A stretch of DNA of 64,000 bases from Petunia secreta (lineage: Eukaryota > Streptophyta > Magnoliopsida > Solanales > Solanaceae). This document shows positions 46,556-59,038 of the stretch, piece after piece. The stretch covers positions 28,990,001 through 29,054,000 of the forward strand of contig JARKIP010000011.1 in assembly GCA_029990175.1 (NCBI GenBank), read 5' to 3'. Each line of letters opens with the position of its first letter. Positions within the stretch are counted from its first letter, which is position 1. Under the pieces are notes generated by a model, which did not search any database, had not been told where the DNA came from, and saw only the letters and a list, made by a program, of their open reading frames with translations. A program made the position numbers and the translations under genes.

Positions 46556-47309
46556 CAGTCTAGGGTTTTTAAATTCTTTTGGAGTTTTCTCTGTTTTGCA
46601 AATACATACATACCTATTTTTCCCATTTTTCTACTAGCTTTTGTTTACTCAGCTTTACAAAATGACAGTTACCAAGTGTAAGCACTCTCTCCTTTTTTAA
46701 AGCAATCAAAGTTAGAGAGGTGTGAGACATACGCTCGATTATAGTTGGAACTAGGATCACTATACAAACATCAAGTAGATAGAAACAGTTGACCTTTATA
46801 TTGTTTGAGCATCAAGCATAATCAAGATGAGTCGAGCTAAGCTTATTGAATTTGCTAGTTACAAGCTAAGTCGAGTCTAAGCTAACCCGTCCAACTTTTG
46901 TAGCATTGAAACAAGTTCAATCGAGCTTTGCTATAGTGTAAGTTTAACCCAATTTGAGATTTGAGTTATTTCTCTTGTTTATTTCTCTTGTGACTATGTT
47001 TTTAAAAATATTGAAAGTAAATTTGAATGCAATTAGTAAATATAGAACATAATATTGAGCATGTAAAGCTAAAATATAAATCTAACAATGAAGTCCAAGA
47101 ATTTGTACTAAAATGAATTTCAATATTTATTTGAATTGCAAAAATAATTTTTTTACAACACTTCACATTGCTATAAAATAAGTTTAAGTGAAAATGGGGT
47201 AAAAATTTCAATACATCATATCAAGTTCATTCCATTAACACCACATAAATATGGTGTTAGAAGTATATACAAAATGAACCACATTTATCACCAAAGTTAT
47301 AAAACTTAA
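46556..47309. other. upstream region of the Gln-rich protein gene
   Basis: Promoter-side intergenic DNA. A patch at 46800-46935 rich in GAGCTAAGC/TCGAGC words resembles a decayed MITE. The minus-strand ORF at 47002-47211 is not protein-like. Confidence 0.4.
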
Positions 47310-47718
47310 GTGTGAACTAAGGGTGTCCACCGGCCCGGTTCCGGTGCGGCTGGTCCGGTCCGGTGCTTGGTTGAGAAAAAAATTCCGTCACCGGCCCGGT
47401 TCCGGTCCGGTGCACCGGTGCAATTGCACCAATGCCGGATCGGAACCGGAACCGGCAGACGGATATTGTGCCGGTCCCGGTCCGGTTTGATCCGGTTCGG
47501 TTCGGTTCGTTAATTTTTTTTTTTGTTTTAAATTATATTTTTTATTGTTTAAAATACTAAAATCTAAATAAACAACACAAAACACATATATTATTCAATA
47601 ATACACACAGTACATTATGTTGGAAAATGAAAATGCATAATTAGAAAATAAAAACATGAAAATAGACTAGAAATTAGAAAAATACATAAATTTTCAACTT
47701 CAGCGACTCAACACTCAA

Positions 47719-47996
47719 TTATCACGTGGTTGCAGATATTTGCCACCATCACGAGTTGCCCATTCGTAGGCATGATGGTATTCCAAGTGGCTCTTAAACC
47801 TCATTGTCCCTCCAGTATTTGATCCATCTTCCTAATTCCAAACTTTCTGACAAAGAGTACATTGAGCTTTGCCGGTATCATTATTTTTTGTGATAAATTC
47901 CCAAACTTCGGATCGTTTAGTTCTTTTTGGAGCACCAGACGGACCTGCTGTAGTAGCACCTTGAACTTGATTAGCATTATTTGCATTTGCAGCCAT
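47719..47996 (-). pseudogene. second BED-finger fragment in the hAT
   Basis: From ATG 47996 the - strand reads a short Ala/Asn-rich leader, then a BED finger: RSEVWEFITKN, CTLCQKVW, and after an in-frame TAG at about 47831, RFKSHLEYHH. It ends at a stop near 47719. Its upstream region has a TATAAATA on the - strand near 48090-48097. The sequence differs from the main transposase finger, so it is not a simple copy of it. It is the 5' part of a related hAT gene without core or dimerisation domain. Confidence 0.7.
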
Positions 47997-48434
47997 GTTG
48001 ATAGAAAATTTAATAAAATAGCCTTTTTTTAAAGAGAAATGAATAGAAAATATTGAATTGTGATTAATTTGATGAAATATGGGAGTATTTATAGGCAAAA
48101 TAGGTAGGGGAGGGCTGTAGGGGCGTTTATGGGTGTGGGGGTGGGAAAAATAGCCGGCAGACGGATATTGTGCCGGTTCCGGCCCGGTCCGGTCCGGCCC
48201 GGTTTTGTCGTTTTAGCTTTTTTTTTTTTTTTTTTTTGGTTATTTGTTTTGTTTAAATTTTAGTTTTATGTAATAACTTATATATAATACTAATAATCTA
48301 GTATTAAAATATTAACTATTATGTAATGTAGTATTTTAGTATTATAAAAGTATAATTGAGTATTTTTTTCAAACTTAGTAATCTAGTATAATGTAAGTAA
48401 ATTGTTATTTTTTCAAACTTAATACTAAGTTAGT

Positions 48435-48555
48435 AGTATAATAGTATTTAGTATTTTAGTTTTTAGTTTTTAGTATTTAGTATTTAGTATTTAGTTTTTA
48501 GTTTTTAGTTTTTAGTATTTTAGTATTTTAGTATTTAGTATTTTAGTATTGAATT
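48435..48555. repeat. short tandem repeats TAGTATTTAG / TAGTTTTTAG
   Basis: About a dozen 6-10-base units of TAGTATTT and TAGTTTTT in direct orientation, inside the hAT between its two gene fragments. Confidence 0.8.
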
Positions 48556-48693
48556 GCAAAGAGGTAACTTAATAGCAAAGGATAATTGAGAATATAACAA
48601 AGGATTTACTTAATAGCAAGGCGTAACGCATTTTATTGAATAATGGATAATGGTTGATTTTTTGCAAAGTACATAGATATTAAATTGCAAAAA

Positions 48694-51089
48694 CTACATA
48701 TTAATAAAAAAACTTCTCATTTTCTGAATAATTTCGTCTGGCACCTCTGGAGGAACCGGTGGCAAAGAGTCATCTTCTTCATATTCAGTTTCATTGTCCA
48801 AACTTCCATCGCCTGATAAAATTTCTGATGATGCTTCTGCATCGGCTACTTGATCTTCTGCAAATCCAAAATTTCTTCGCTCCGATCTAATCCAATCTCT
48901 AAATAATATGGCCGTCTCCATTGCTTCTTCCTTCAATGAATGTCTATGATCTCCAATTTGTAATCTTCCTTGGCTAAACGCGCTTTCTGAAGCAACAGAT
49001 GATGCTTGAATAGTTAGAATATCCCGCGCCATTTTTGCTAAAATTGGAAACTGTGCTTGTTGATCCTTCCAAAATGGCAGTAGTTCCTCGCTTCTAAAAT
49101 AATCAACATCCTTGCAAGCATGAAGTAAATAAACATCAAGCTCGTTGAACCCTCCGCTGCTACTCGAATGCCTGCTAGAAAGCCTTTGATTAAGGCTGGA
49201 AAAACTTCCCAATCCGGTTGCAGGTCTTTTGGGAGCCTGCGTTGAACTTGATCCAGCTCCACTTGGAACACTTGGAACAACATTATCAGCTGCACTCCTA
49301 TACCTTTCATAAATCCGTTGGCAATCTACAATTACATGCGCACAAACTGTTTCTACACTTGGTGTTTCTTCATCAGTAATTCTCAAAGTCCGATAAATTT
49401 CTCTAATTAGCATTTCCGTATTAAAACGTTTAAAACATGATGTAATACAGATGCAATGTAATAAAGTGGTGGAATCGGAAAAAAATATTTTTTAAATTTT
49501 TCAATCATTGCTTCTACGGCTTGTTCATAACCATGCACTAATCTATAATCGTTAAGTAATTCTGCTATTCCAGCTATAAAATACAACATGGTAGTGATTG
49601 TAGGATAATATTGACCGAAAAATTCTTTAGTAGCATAAAAAAACTTTGCTAAAAAATGAATAAGACGCTCAACATTTTGCCAATCCGGTTCTTCTAGGTG
49701 ATACACTTCAGCTACTTTGCGATTAAAATAATTAATAATAGGCACTCGTAAAGCGTAAGCAACAGTCAAAGAGTCATATACAGTGTTCCACCTTGTTGAA
49801 ACTTCCTTGGGAACTTTTCTAGGAGCTATACCTTCTTTCACACACTCTACTTGAAAGTCCCTCCATCTATCCGGTTTTTTAGATTTAAAAATATAACTAA
49901 TTGCGAGTTTAACCTTCATAATAGTAGGATCAAATAACTTAAGGCCATCTTTTACAACTAAATTATATATATGACATGCACATCTAACATGAAACAATTA
50001 TTCAAAAGGGGGATGCAATGCGGGTATTAACTTAGTAATAGCATAATCATTGTTAGTTGCATTATCAAGAGTTATACTTAAAATTTTATCACTAAGAAAA
50101 TACGCCTTACAAATATCCAAAACTTCTCCCTTAATAAATGCTCCCGTGTGTGGTTCATCGACAGCAGAATATGCTAAAATTCTTTTTTGAATTACCCAGT
50201 TAAGATCTATCCAATGACAAGTAACTGTTAAATACTCATACCCATTAACACCACGACCCAAATCAGAAGTAATACAAACTCTACAATCGTAAATATTGTC
50301 TATATTCATTTTTAAATTTTATAATATCAGTTCTAACCGTAGTTTTTGGAAAACCTTGAAAAGATGGATTATATACGGTTTGAATATAACGAATAAAACC
50401 TTGACAAGAAGCAAATGTAAAAGGTAAGCACTCTACTGCAATCATTTTTGCCATTTGTTCCCTATCTTTCTTTTTATCATAATGCATAAGCCCCCCGTCA
50501 CTGGGTTAATTTCCTGTTGGACTCCACTACCTTGCGATGGAGCCATTCTATTCCCTGAACGAGGGCCACCCGGCCTCCTTTCCCATTCATCCTTATGATG
50601 GTTTTTTAAGTGTGTTCTCAACTTTCCCGTCCCACTATTATGGCTGCCGGTTTTAAATTCCCAAACTTTTGCACAAATATTACATTTATCTTTCTAAGCC
50701 GCAATATTTTTAGTTATAAATTTCCACACATCCGATCTTTCGGGTCGTGCATATCGTTCTCTACTAGGAGGCATAGGTGGTAATTCAGTTTCTTCATGTT
50801 CACCTTGAAATTGACTAGTGGGTGTTTCATCTAAATTAGCCCCTTCGGTATTATCTTCATATTGTGTCTCTAACATATCATTATCTAGTGGTTGATCAAG
50901 ATTTATATCATGCAAAAATTGCGAGTCATCTTCCTGAGTAAAATCATCTAGAAGAGAAGAAGCGCTAGAAGAACCAACTGGTCTTTTACCTAAAGCACGA
51001 CTACATCTATCATCCCCCCCTCGGTTAGAAGCACGTGATCTACGACCGCTACCCGTACGCCCAGTAATTGCTCTCCACACTCCAGACAT
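48694..51089 (-). pseudogene. hAT transposase (BED finger, RNase H-like core, dimerisation domain), broken
   Basis: Would bind the subterminal repeats and cut the element out. From ATG 51089 the order is as follows. A Ser/Arg-rich and acidic N-terminus comes first, then a BED finger (DVWKFITKN, CNICAKVW, HLKNHH; 50735-50600) with a TAG inside it at about 50694. A catalytic-core region follows, with CRVCITSDLGRG, LDNATNND and CACHIYNLVVKDG blocks. The C-terminal dimerisation block lies at about 48960-49060, containing FPILAKMARDIL, SSVASESAFSQG and DHRHSL. Frame changes lie near 50490 (a C/G run), 50310 and 49410, and a TAA near 49998. The order and motifs are typical of Ac-like plant transposases. 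Confidence 0.9.
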
Positions 51090-51725
51090 TTTTATAATTA
51101 CTAAAATATGCTTCAAACAAATTACTAAAATATGCTTCAAACAATAATATTGCACAAAAATAAAATAGATAATAAAAAGTAAGAACGAGTTTACTTGATA
51201 TCGTGAACTTAGAATGTAGAACTTAGGAAGTGAAAGTTGAAACTTGACCGGAACCGCACCGAACAATATTTCCACTTTACTCCAAATATTTTTTTAGTAT
51301 GCAATTTAGCAAATAGCCTTTTGTAGAAATAAGAGAGATTGATAGAGATTTAGAGAGAATATTAGAGAAATTGTGAATAAATTGATGAAAAATGATGGTA
51401 TTTATAGAAAAAATAGGTAGGGGTATGGGGGCGCCCTAGGGGGTGGGGGGCAAAAATAGCCGTTTTTGGCCGTTGGGCCAACGGCTGTGCGTGAAATAGC
51501 CGTTGCCCAACGGCTATTTTTTGCTAAGCCCATCAGCCCATCCGGTCCGGTCCGGTCCGGACCGGTTCCGGTCCATTTTGGTCTGGTTCGTCCGGTCCAT
51601 TTTGGACGTGCCGGATCGAAACCGGGTAGTCTTTTTTTTTTTTTTTTATACTTGGCCCGATTTGAGCCGGTCCGGTCCGGTTCGGCCCGGCCCAAACCGG
51701 GCTATTAGACAGCCTTAGTGTGAAC

Positions 51726-54510
51726 CCTTGGTTCTAAGCTTAATAATCCAAAAAGAGAAGTCAAACTAGAAAACAAAGCACTTCATCAAAGAAAAACAAT
51801 TTGAATTGTGTATGTTATGCTAGCCAGATCAAGGTTAGAGAAACTCCAAATTGTGAAATAATGGACTTTCGCTGTTTCACAGGATTCATGGACATTGATG
51901 ACTTCGGTGCTGCAGCCAAGTCTATGGCATGTTCATGTGACCTTTTTGGTTAGGTTGGAAAGTCTCATTGTATATACGCAGTCTTCAAATAATAAAACAA
52001 TAAGAAACAAGAAACTTAAACCTATATTGCTCGTATCCTCAAAAAATGCAACTGTACTCATGTATTCGTTAAAAGGAATATTTTGAGCATTCAAATGGAG
52101 GCGAAGCTAGAAATTGAAGCTTATGGATTCAAGATTCTAATCTTCTCTAGTTACCTGGTTCTAAACTAATAATTTGAACATATTAAATGAATTAGTTAGG
52201 ATAAATACAAGATTTGGACCAAAGCTATTGGGTTCAGCCGAACCTATGTTTTAGGTCTCTATCTACACCCTGCATTCGATACAGGTATGGTGAAATTTTT
52301 GAAGGATCTGAACAACATAGATTTAAACACAATTGGAAGGGAAACGTAAAGGTAGTCCACTAGCCTTCCTGTATAATTAAGGCCTGCAGGAAGACCTTGA
52401 ATGCTCAAGAACGGCAATTCAAAGCTGGTTTTATCACGCATCTTATACTTATCTGAGAAATAGTGGAGATAAGACAGATCAGTCATTCAATAAGAGCAGG
52501 AAAACCGCAATTTTTGTTGGACTAAATGTGCTAGCTGTACATGTAAAATTTTGTAGTGTCTCTTTATTCCCTTAAGCAGTTGGAATTTAGTAAAATCTTC
52601 ACATCTTTTCATACGTCAAGGCAGAAAACAGAGTTGATCTGCAAATTATATACATTGTAAAAGATATGGATGAACTAAACCTCATAATCTGACTAATTAA
52701 GTCATTCGATCATGCACAAAACGGCAAAGATAACCTCATGACATGGCCCTACCCCTCTCAGGTCATCAATTTCAGAGATAAATCACTACTGTTGTGACAG
52801 ATATATATCAGCACAAAATTTATCCTAAAAGCATTTTAAGCACTGAAGACTTGCTATTTTGGTACGATAGATGAAGATGGTACCCATAGAATCAATTTAA
52901 GATAGCTAAAATAGAGCATATGCTATTAGTGTCCTATGTGATAGAAGAATACCTATGATATTGTTACATTTCAAACCGATGGTTGAAGTTGACCAACAAT
53001 GTTACGTGAGAGTGGATGTTGGGTCGTTAAAATCCACCAAGCACACAAAATGAGTGTCGTGGAAAAACTGATGCTAAGATGCATGTGTAATTATACGAAA
53101 TTAGACAAGAAAAAAAAAAGATCATATTTGGTAGAAGTGCGAGTAGCATACACCAACAATAAAATGAGAGAATATCGCTTGAAATGTTTGATCAAGTTCT
53201 GCACGACCTTCAAATGTTGCAAGTGTGCAAAAAAAAATGTGGTGAAAGTGTTCAAAGGAACAAGGTATACTATAAATCACATAGAATGATGTTATTTTGA
53301 AAAACCTACAGCTCTTGAATCCATGTAGATCTAGTGAACAATATGTCATAACAGATTAAAAATATCTATATAGGCAAAACCAATTAGTTAAGAATATATT
53401 TTAGCTACATTAAGTTTTTAGGAGTCTTTCGATCGTGTCAGAGATTTATATGCGAGTAAAAAATATAGTGAATTTTTATGACTTTACTTTTTATTTTGTA
53501 GAATATATATCCAATATGAGTTTAAATAAATTGATGATCATTGATGATTTACATAACCGCTACTTACATGTGATTGAGCTGTAATTGTTTTTGTTGTTGA
53601 AGACTTTTGCTAGAAGTATTTGTTATGGCCTTCAACTGATTGAACAAGAGGGCATTTTAGGCATATAACTTCTGATGGTTTTCAAGCAATTCGTCCGCAG
53701 GGCGAGGCTGGTAAGTTGGTACCATGGGACCAGAATCAAAACGTCAGCAGAAGGCTACAGAAACTGACAGGAGAATCTCCATACTCTTGTAACCTCATTT
53801 CTTTTGCATAAACAATTTGTATGTTAGCATAATGAAAATTGCAAATAATATCTGTGTAATAAAATCCAATAATTATGTTGAAATTGTTGATATGACTAGT
53901 GTCTGTTCTTCAAACAGAGAACTTGGACCTTTAAGAAAGCCAATACACACACAGCCTGGTAAAAGACAGAAATGCTCCATACCTCTCCCTTCCCTTTTTC
54001 TTTCCTGTATTGCTGCTTTTCTCCCAAACAGTTTCTATTTAATTTCTAATGCTACTTGGACCTGCCAGTGGCATGGCTCCTGAGTCTTTTACAAGGAGCA
54101 ACAGCAGTAACAGAAAAATGGTACAGCTTATAACCAAGGGTAGACTATATGATTAAAGAAACAATATAAGATATTGAGTGAATTATGTTGATAATCGTGC
54201 TAGTGGAAAATAGTAGATATTCAATTAATTAGTCATGTGCACATGAATTGACTTAGACGCTAACATTATCTAAAAACTTAGATCCACTAATGCCTATCCA
54301 ATACCAAAGGTCTAATATAAAACTTCACCGAAAGAAGTAAATTAGCAATAAGATTCAAATTCATCCAAAGTAAAAAACAACTGTTGATAAAGAATTCAAT
54401 CAACTATTTTGGGTTGCACCCGACACCTTCTGTATGTTCACGAGTATGACACTGTAGTGTACATAGGAAGCAAATGCAGTAATCTGTCCCAAAAACATAG
54501 AAATTCTTTT
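51726..54510. other. intergenic with scattered coding-like fragments
   Basis: No complete gene. Three short stretches look more protein-like than the background. On the + strand, 51886-51952 follows a TTTCACAG acceptor-like site. On the - strand, 52470-52320 follows ATTTCTCAG. On the - strand, 53780-53600 follows a TTTCTGTAG. None can be linked into a gene and none matches a family I recognise. Confidence 0.3.
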
Positions 54511-54519
54511 TTATAAAAA

Positions 54520-55574
54520 GGCAGAAAGCCCAAATAGACACTCGTACTTGTCCGGTTTAATCATAATCACGCTTATATTTTGCAAAGTGTCAACCAGCTC
54601 CTTCTACTCGTCCAAAACATGACTTTTAAACCATCCTGCGCTGATGTGTCTAATAAGTTGCTTATGTGGCAAATGAGCGTGAGCTACACAAATTTTCAGT
54701 GCGTGGATCAGTAAAAAAAGCACTACCAACAGCTATTTTTTGGTCTTTTTAAGGCCTTTAAATACCAAATCCTTCACCTTCATTTTTCCTGTCTTTTGCT
54801 TTTTTTTTTTTCCCTTAGTTTCTTTCCTTCTCCTTTATTTCTTATTATTTTCTTAGTCTATTTTTTTACAAAATTCAGATTTAATGTTGGAAGACATGGA
54901 ATGAAGGTCCTAATTAGTTAAATTTTTAATTAATTAAAGCTCTAATTAGTTAAATTCTTAATTAATTAAAGCCCTAATTAGTTAGAGAACTAATCCTTTA
55001 ACGGTCCTAATTAGTTAAATTCTTAATTAATTAAAGCCCTAATTTTTATAACAAATCGCAAATAACAAATCATTACAAAAATTAGAAAGGAAACGGATTT
55101 AAACCCTTACCTCATATATGGGGAAACCTTCAAATGTTGTTAATCAAACGAGTTAAATATTGTTAATCAAATAAGGATATTTTTTTGTTGTTAATCGACG
55201 GGGGGTTTTTTTTTTTTTTTTTTGGGTTAATCGATGAGGTAAGTTTGGATTTAGGTAAGTATTATTTGAGTTAAAGTAATTTTTAGTTTTGTTTACCGTG
55301 TAGTCGTTTGGATTTTTTTTTTCCTTTTTTAGGGTAAAAAAAAGTCGTTTGGATTTTTCTTTTGTTTTTTAGGGTAAAAAAAAAAAGTGGCATGTGATAT
55401 GGGCCACCAATCTGACGTGGAAGCCATGTGGTCGCGTTTGTGCACCACACTTAGACGGGAGGGTTTAAAAGTCATATTTTGGACGAGTAGAAGGGGCTGG
55501 TTGACACTTTGCAAAATATAAATGTGATTATGGTTAAACCAGAGAAGTATAGGTGTCCATTTGATCCTTCTGCC
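54520..55574. mobile_element. MULE-like element A, 1055 bp
   Basis: Inverted termini of about 125 bp, starting GGCAGAAAGCCCAAAT on the left and GGCAGAAGGATCAAAT inverted on the right. The exact 9-bp duplication TTATAAAAA lies at 54511-54519 and 55575-55583, the usual MULE size. The interior has CT-rich sequence and AATTAGTTAAATT-type short repeats (54895-55035) but no transposase. Related to element B at 56142. Confidence 0.88.
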
Positions 55575-55594
55575 TTATAAAAATATGAAATCAA

Positions 55595-55670
55595 TAGCAC
55601 AGGGCTTTACTCTAGTAGTAAGAGCTGCCTTAGACGTGTAGGTAGACGCACGACGTGTGTTGCATTTAAG
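55595..55670 (+). repeat. possible tRNA-derived SINE head
   Basis: The sequence GGCTTTACTCTAGTAGTAAGAGCTGCC resembles the A-box region of plant tRNA-derived SINEs (usual form CTCTAGTGGTAAGAG). A B-box could not be read with confidence. Confidence 0.3.
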
Positions 55671-56132
55671 GATAAAGGGATAAACTCATTATTCACCGCA
55701 AAGTTATAAAAGGCGTGGGCACGAGGCGTTTTTACCTGACATGGGACGAGACGTAAGCCCAATGCACTGGACGGAAGCCCCACAAATCTGTAGTATTTAA
55801 TATTTTATAATAAATATTATTTAAAATAAATAATTTTAAAAGGCATAAATCATATAAAAGGGATGAAATTACGTAAAAACTTTCAAAAGTTCATTACGGT
55901 GACTTTCTTGAAATAGTTATTAGGGAGGCTTAGCGTGGAGAGGACAAAGTAGAAAAAGATAAAGATAAATTAGACTCAACATGCTAATGAATAAGTATAG
56001 AATTAAGTTAGCAACTCTGACGGGCTAAAGTATGGAATAGTCGTGAAAATGGGTTTTTACCATAATTTGAGTATGATACCTTGTGAAAATTTGAGCATCT
56101 TCAAAACCTCACGTAAATGAATGAAGTTATCA
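55671..56132. other. intergenic between two MULE-like elements
   Basis: Contains a GC-rich stretch with GGCGTGGGCACGAGGCG and GACGTAAGCCC words (55708-55790) that looks like a decayed middle-repetitive element. No ORF of interest. Confidence 0.35.
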
Positions 56133-56141
56133 ATACCTATA

Positions 56142-57125
56142 GGCAGAACGGCGAACTAGCCCTTTATACTTGTCCGATTTCATCATAATCATACTTGTAC
56201 TTAGCTAAGTGTCAAGTAACCCTTTATACTCTTCCAAAATATGTTTTTAAACATTTCTTCGCTGATGTGTCAAGTAGCTTGCCTATGTGGCAAATGGGCG
56301 TGTAATACATGGCTTTTAAGCGAGTGGATCAGAAAAAAGCCTTCCAAAAGCTATTTTTTGATCTTTTTAAGCGCTTTCATTACCGAAATAAAAGGGGTCA
56401 TTTTTTCTTTGTTTTTTGCATCTTCTTCCTTAGTTTTCTTTCTCCTTATTCCTTACTTTTTTCTTAGTCTTCATTACTCTATTCCTTACTCTAATTGATT
56501 CACCCAAAATATTTCAATATTCTTGTTAATCGATTAAAAAGCCTAATTTCTAATAATAAACATTTAAATTAAAATCCGTAATTTCTAAACAAAGACTGAC
56601 TATGTGTTCTTTTAATCAATTATAAATCCTACAAGAACAAATCACAAAATTAACAATTGATTAAAGAGAATGGGTTAAAACTCTTACCTTACAAATCGGG
56701 AAAGATGATTAAAACCATTAACAATTTGAGTTAAATTTGAAGAACGAAGCCATAATATATTGTTAATCGGTAAAGATGATCGATTTTTTTGGTTAGTTAA
56801 TCTAAGGGTTAAACAAAGGGGTGCATGTGGTTTTGGTTAATCAACGGGTAAAGAATAGGGTGTGATTTTGTGTCTCTTTGTTTTTACCATCTCCTTTTCA
56901 TTCTCCTTTTTGTTTAATTCATAAAATATTATGTGGCAAATGATATGGCCAATCATCTGACGTGGCGGCCACGTGGGTGGCGTTTGTGCACCACACTTAA
57001 GCACAATGGTTTATAAAGACAGCAGGTTCTGGATGAGTATAAAAGGCTACTTGATACTTAACTAAATACAAGTGCGATTATGGCGAAACCAGACAAGTAT
57101 AAGGGGCTAGTTGACACCCTTTGCC
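56142..57125. mobile_element. MULE-like element B, 984 bp
   Basis: Inverted termini of more than 100 bp (GGCAGAACGGCGAACTAGCC left; GGCAAAGGGTGTCAACTAGCC inverted right). The 9-bp flanks are ATACCTATA (56133-56141) and ATAACTATA (57126-57134), one mismatch. It shares with element A the GCTGATGTGTC, TATGTGGCAAATG and GTTTGTGCACCACACTTA blocks in the same order, so both belong to one family. No transposase. Confidence 0.85.
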
Positions 57126-57134
57126 ATAACTATA

Positions 57135-57745
57135 TATACCTCTTTAGAAACTTTTACCCAACATATGAGGAACAAAACTTAGCATTCTCTAACACAAACA
57201 AGTAAAGGATAGCTGTTAAAGCTGTGTTATTGCTCATCCATCATTCACATGGAAATGTCGTATCATCAACAGAAGGCAAAAGAAGGGCTCTTAATGGGAT
57301 CCAACCTTTTACATAACTGTGCAGGTTAAAGATGTCAGGCTATCAATATTAGCAAATAGCAATAACTATTCCATGCATATCAGCAGCTATAAATAAAGCT
57401 TAATTTTTCTCCCAAATGCAAATATTGGAACTGTAAAATTTTCTTTAAGATAACCATACATTTGTGCATTTTCAAAAAAATAAATCCCCGCTAATTATTG
57501 CTCAATTTCTGAAAAACTTTTCAAGCACTCAAATTCATAGGATTATACAAATTTTAATTTTTGACGTGGTATTTCTCTAAGTTTTTCAATCATTACTTTA
57601 GTAACTTTTTTCCTCCATCGCCACTACTATAATGTGAACGTCATTAACAGTTTTAACTCACTACCAAACTGAATTCAAAAAGACATGAAGTGCTATCTTC
57701 TTATTGGGGACCAGGTAGTGCAATTAAATTGGCCTAAAGTAAATA
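57135..57745. other. intergenic, no gene seen
   Basis: AT-rich DNA without recognisable coding sequence or element borders. Confidence 0.5.
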
Positions 57746-57996
57746 CTCCCTCCGTCCCAAATTAGCTGTCACTTTAGCAAAATGTGTTTGTCTCAAATTA
57801 GTCGTCGCTTTAGGATTTCAAGGCTAAATTGATTAATTCTTTCCAACTATACCCCTAATAATTAAAAAAAATCTCAAAAAAAGTTAATGGTGAAACATTA
57901 AATAGGGATAACATAGTAAAATAAACACCCTGTTTAATATCTTTATTAATGAGCGTGAAAAAACCTAAAGCGACAACTAAAATGAGACGGATGGAG
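57746..57996. mobile_element. Stowaway-type MITE
   Basis: CTCCCTCCGTCCCAAATTAG at the left and inverted CTCCATCCGTCTCATTTTAG at the right, TA on both flanks, 251 bp. Confidence 0.92.
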
Positions 57997-57997
57997 T

Positions 57998-59035
57998 ACA
58001 TTAATATCTTTTGGGTAATGTGTATAACTTAAAAAATCAGTGTGTAATAACACAATCATTGGGACCTCAAAAGATTACTAAAATATCTCATTGAAGATTT
58101 GAACATATATAACCTAATGTTTGGACATAGATCTGATTGAAATTTGAGAATTTGAGTTTTTGAAATTTAGTTGAAAAAGTTATTTTGAAACTTGAAATTG
58201 TGTTTGAACATATATTTCACTTGAAAAAATATTTGAAGTTTTGTGGGTGAAATATACAAAATTTCTCCAAAAATCCCAAAAAGATACAAAATTTCTCCAA
58301 AAATCTTAAAAAGTGAATACTTTTTGGTTTTTGGGATTTTTTGTTCCAAATTTTGGTTAAATACTATAAACAAACAATTTTTTTCCCAAAAAATTCTCTC
58401 AAAAAAATATAAACAAACGGGAGCTAAATCAACTTTTAAACCACTTAACCATTAGACCGAAACCTTCGTTCATAGCAAGGGGATTCATTAATTCATATGT
58501 TACCAAAATTTTGTGCAATATAATTTTCTAAGAAACATGATTCTATTGAACCCCTACGCTCTATATAGCTCCGCCTCTAACTGACACGTAATAAATTTGA
58601 CTAGACATGTAAACACACACCTCGAGTATTTAGATGACTAATTTTGCCATTAAATATGTACATTTGCCTCCTCTATTCCACTAAGTATCTCTTACATTTA
58701 GTACAGGTACAGGACAACACATATCACTAGAAATAAGACTAATAACAAGAAATTACCAAATTTTTTGTATATTTAGAATTGAACGCGGTGTTTTATGTTT
58801 TCCCCCTACTATTTCCTCTAGGATCCCCTCAGGTGGTGAAAAAGATTACAGTTAGTTTTCCTAATAGAACTTTGAGAAATCAACTTTAGTAAAATAACAA
58901 TAAAGAGACCTAAAGTTTTATAAAGTGTTGGTCCCCCTTCGTACTTTTACTAGGAAAATCAATGTAACGTAGATGTGAAACAACTCTATTCAAGCGGTCA
59001 AGCCTCAACGGATTAACGCAAGGAATTGAAGAACT
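57998..59035. other. intergenic with a possible hAT-like MITE
   Basis: At about 58115-58430 a sequence rich in TTTGAAATTT words and inverted AAATTTCTCC / GGGATTTTTTG blocks resembles a small MITE, but no clean ends or duplication could be fixed. ORFs on both strands here are low complexity. Confidence 0.3.
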
Positions 59036-59038
59036 TAA

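Larger units (their letters stand above)
47318..51717 (-). mobile_element. 4.4-kb hAT transposon with broken transposase
   Basis: The termini are TAAGGGTGTC and, inverted, TAAGGCTGTC. The exact 8-bp duplication GTGTGAAC lies at 47310-47317 and 51718-51725. Both ends carry dense GC-rich subterminal repeats of the CCGGTCCGG / CCGGTTCCGG kind. The minus strand carries a BED-finger transposase pseudogene (51089-48694). Left of it is a second fragment with its own TATA-like sequence and BED finger. The length is close to an autonomous hAT, but the coding frame is broken. Confidence 0.93.

Noticed and set aside
47388..47585. 65-residue minus-strand ORF
   Set aside because: Same cause: subterminal repeat at the left end of the hAT.
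51402..51718. GC-rich ORFs on both strands rich in Pro/Arg/Gly
   Set aside because: They are translations of the CCGGTCC subterminal repeats of the hAT.
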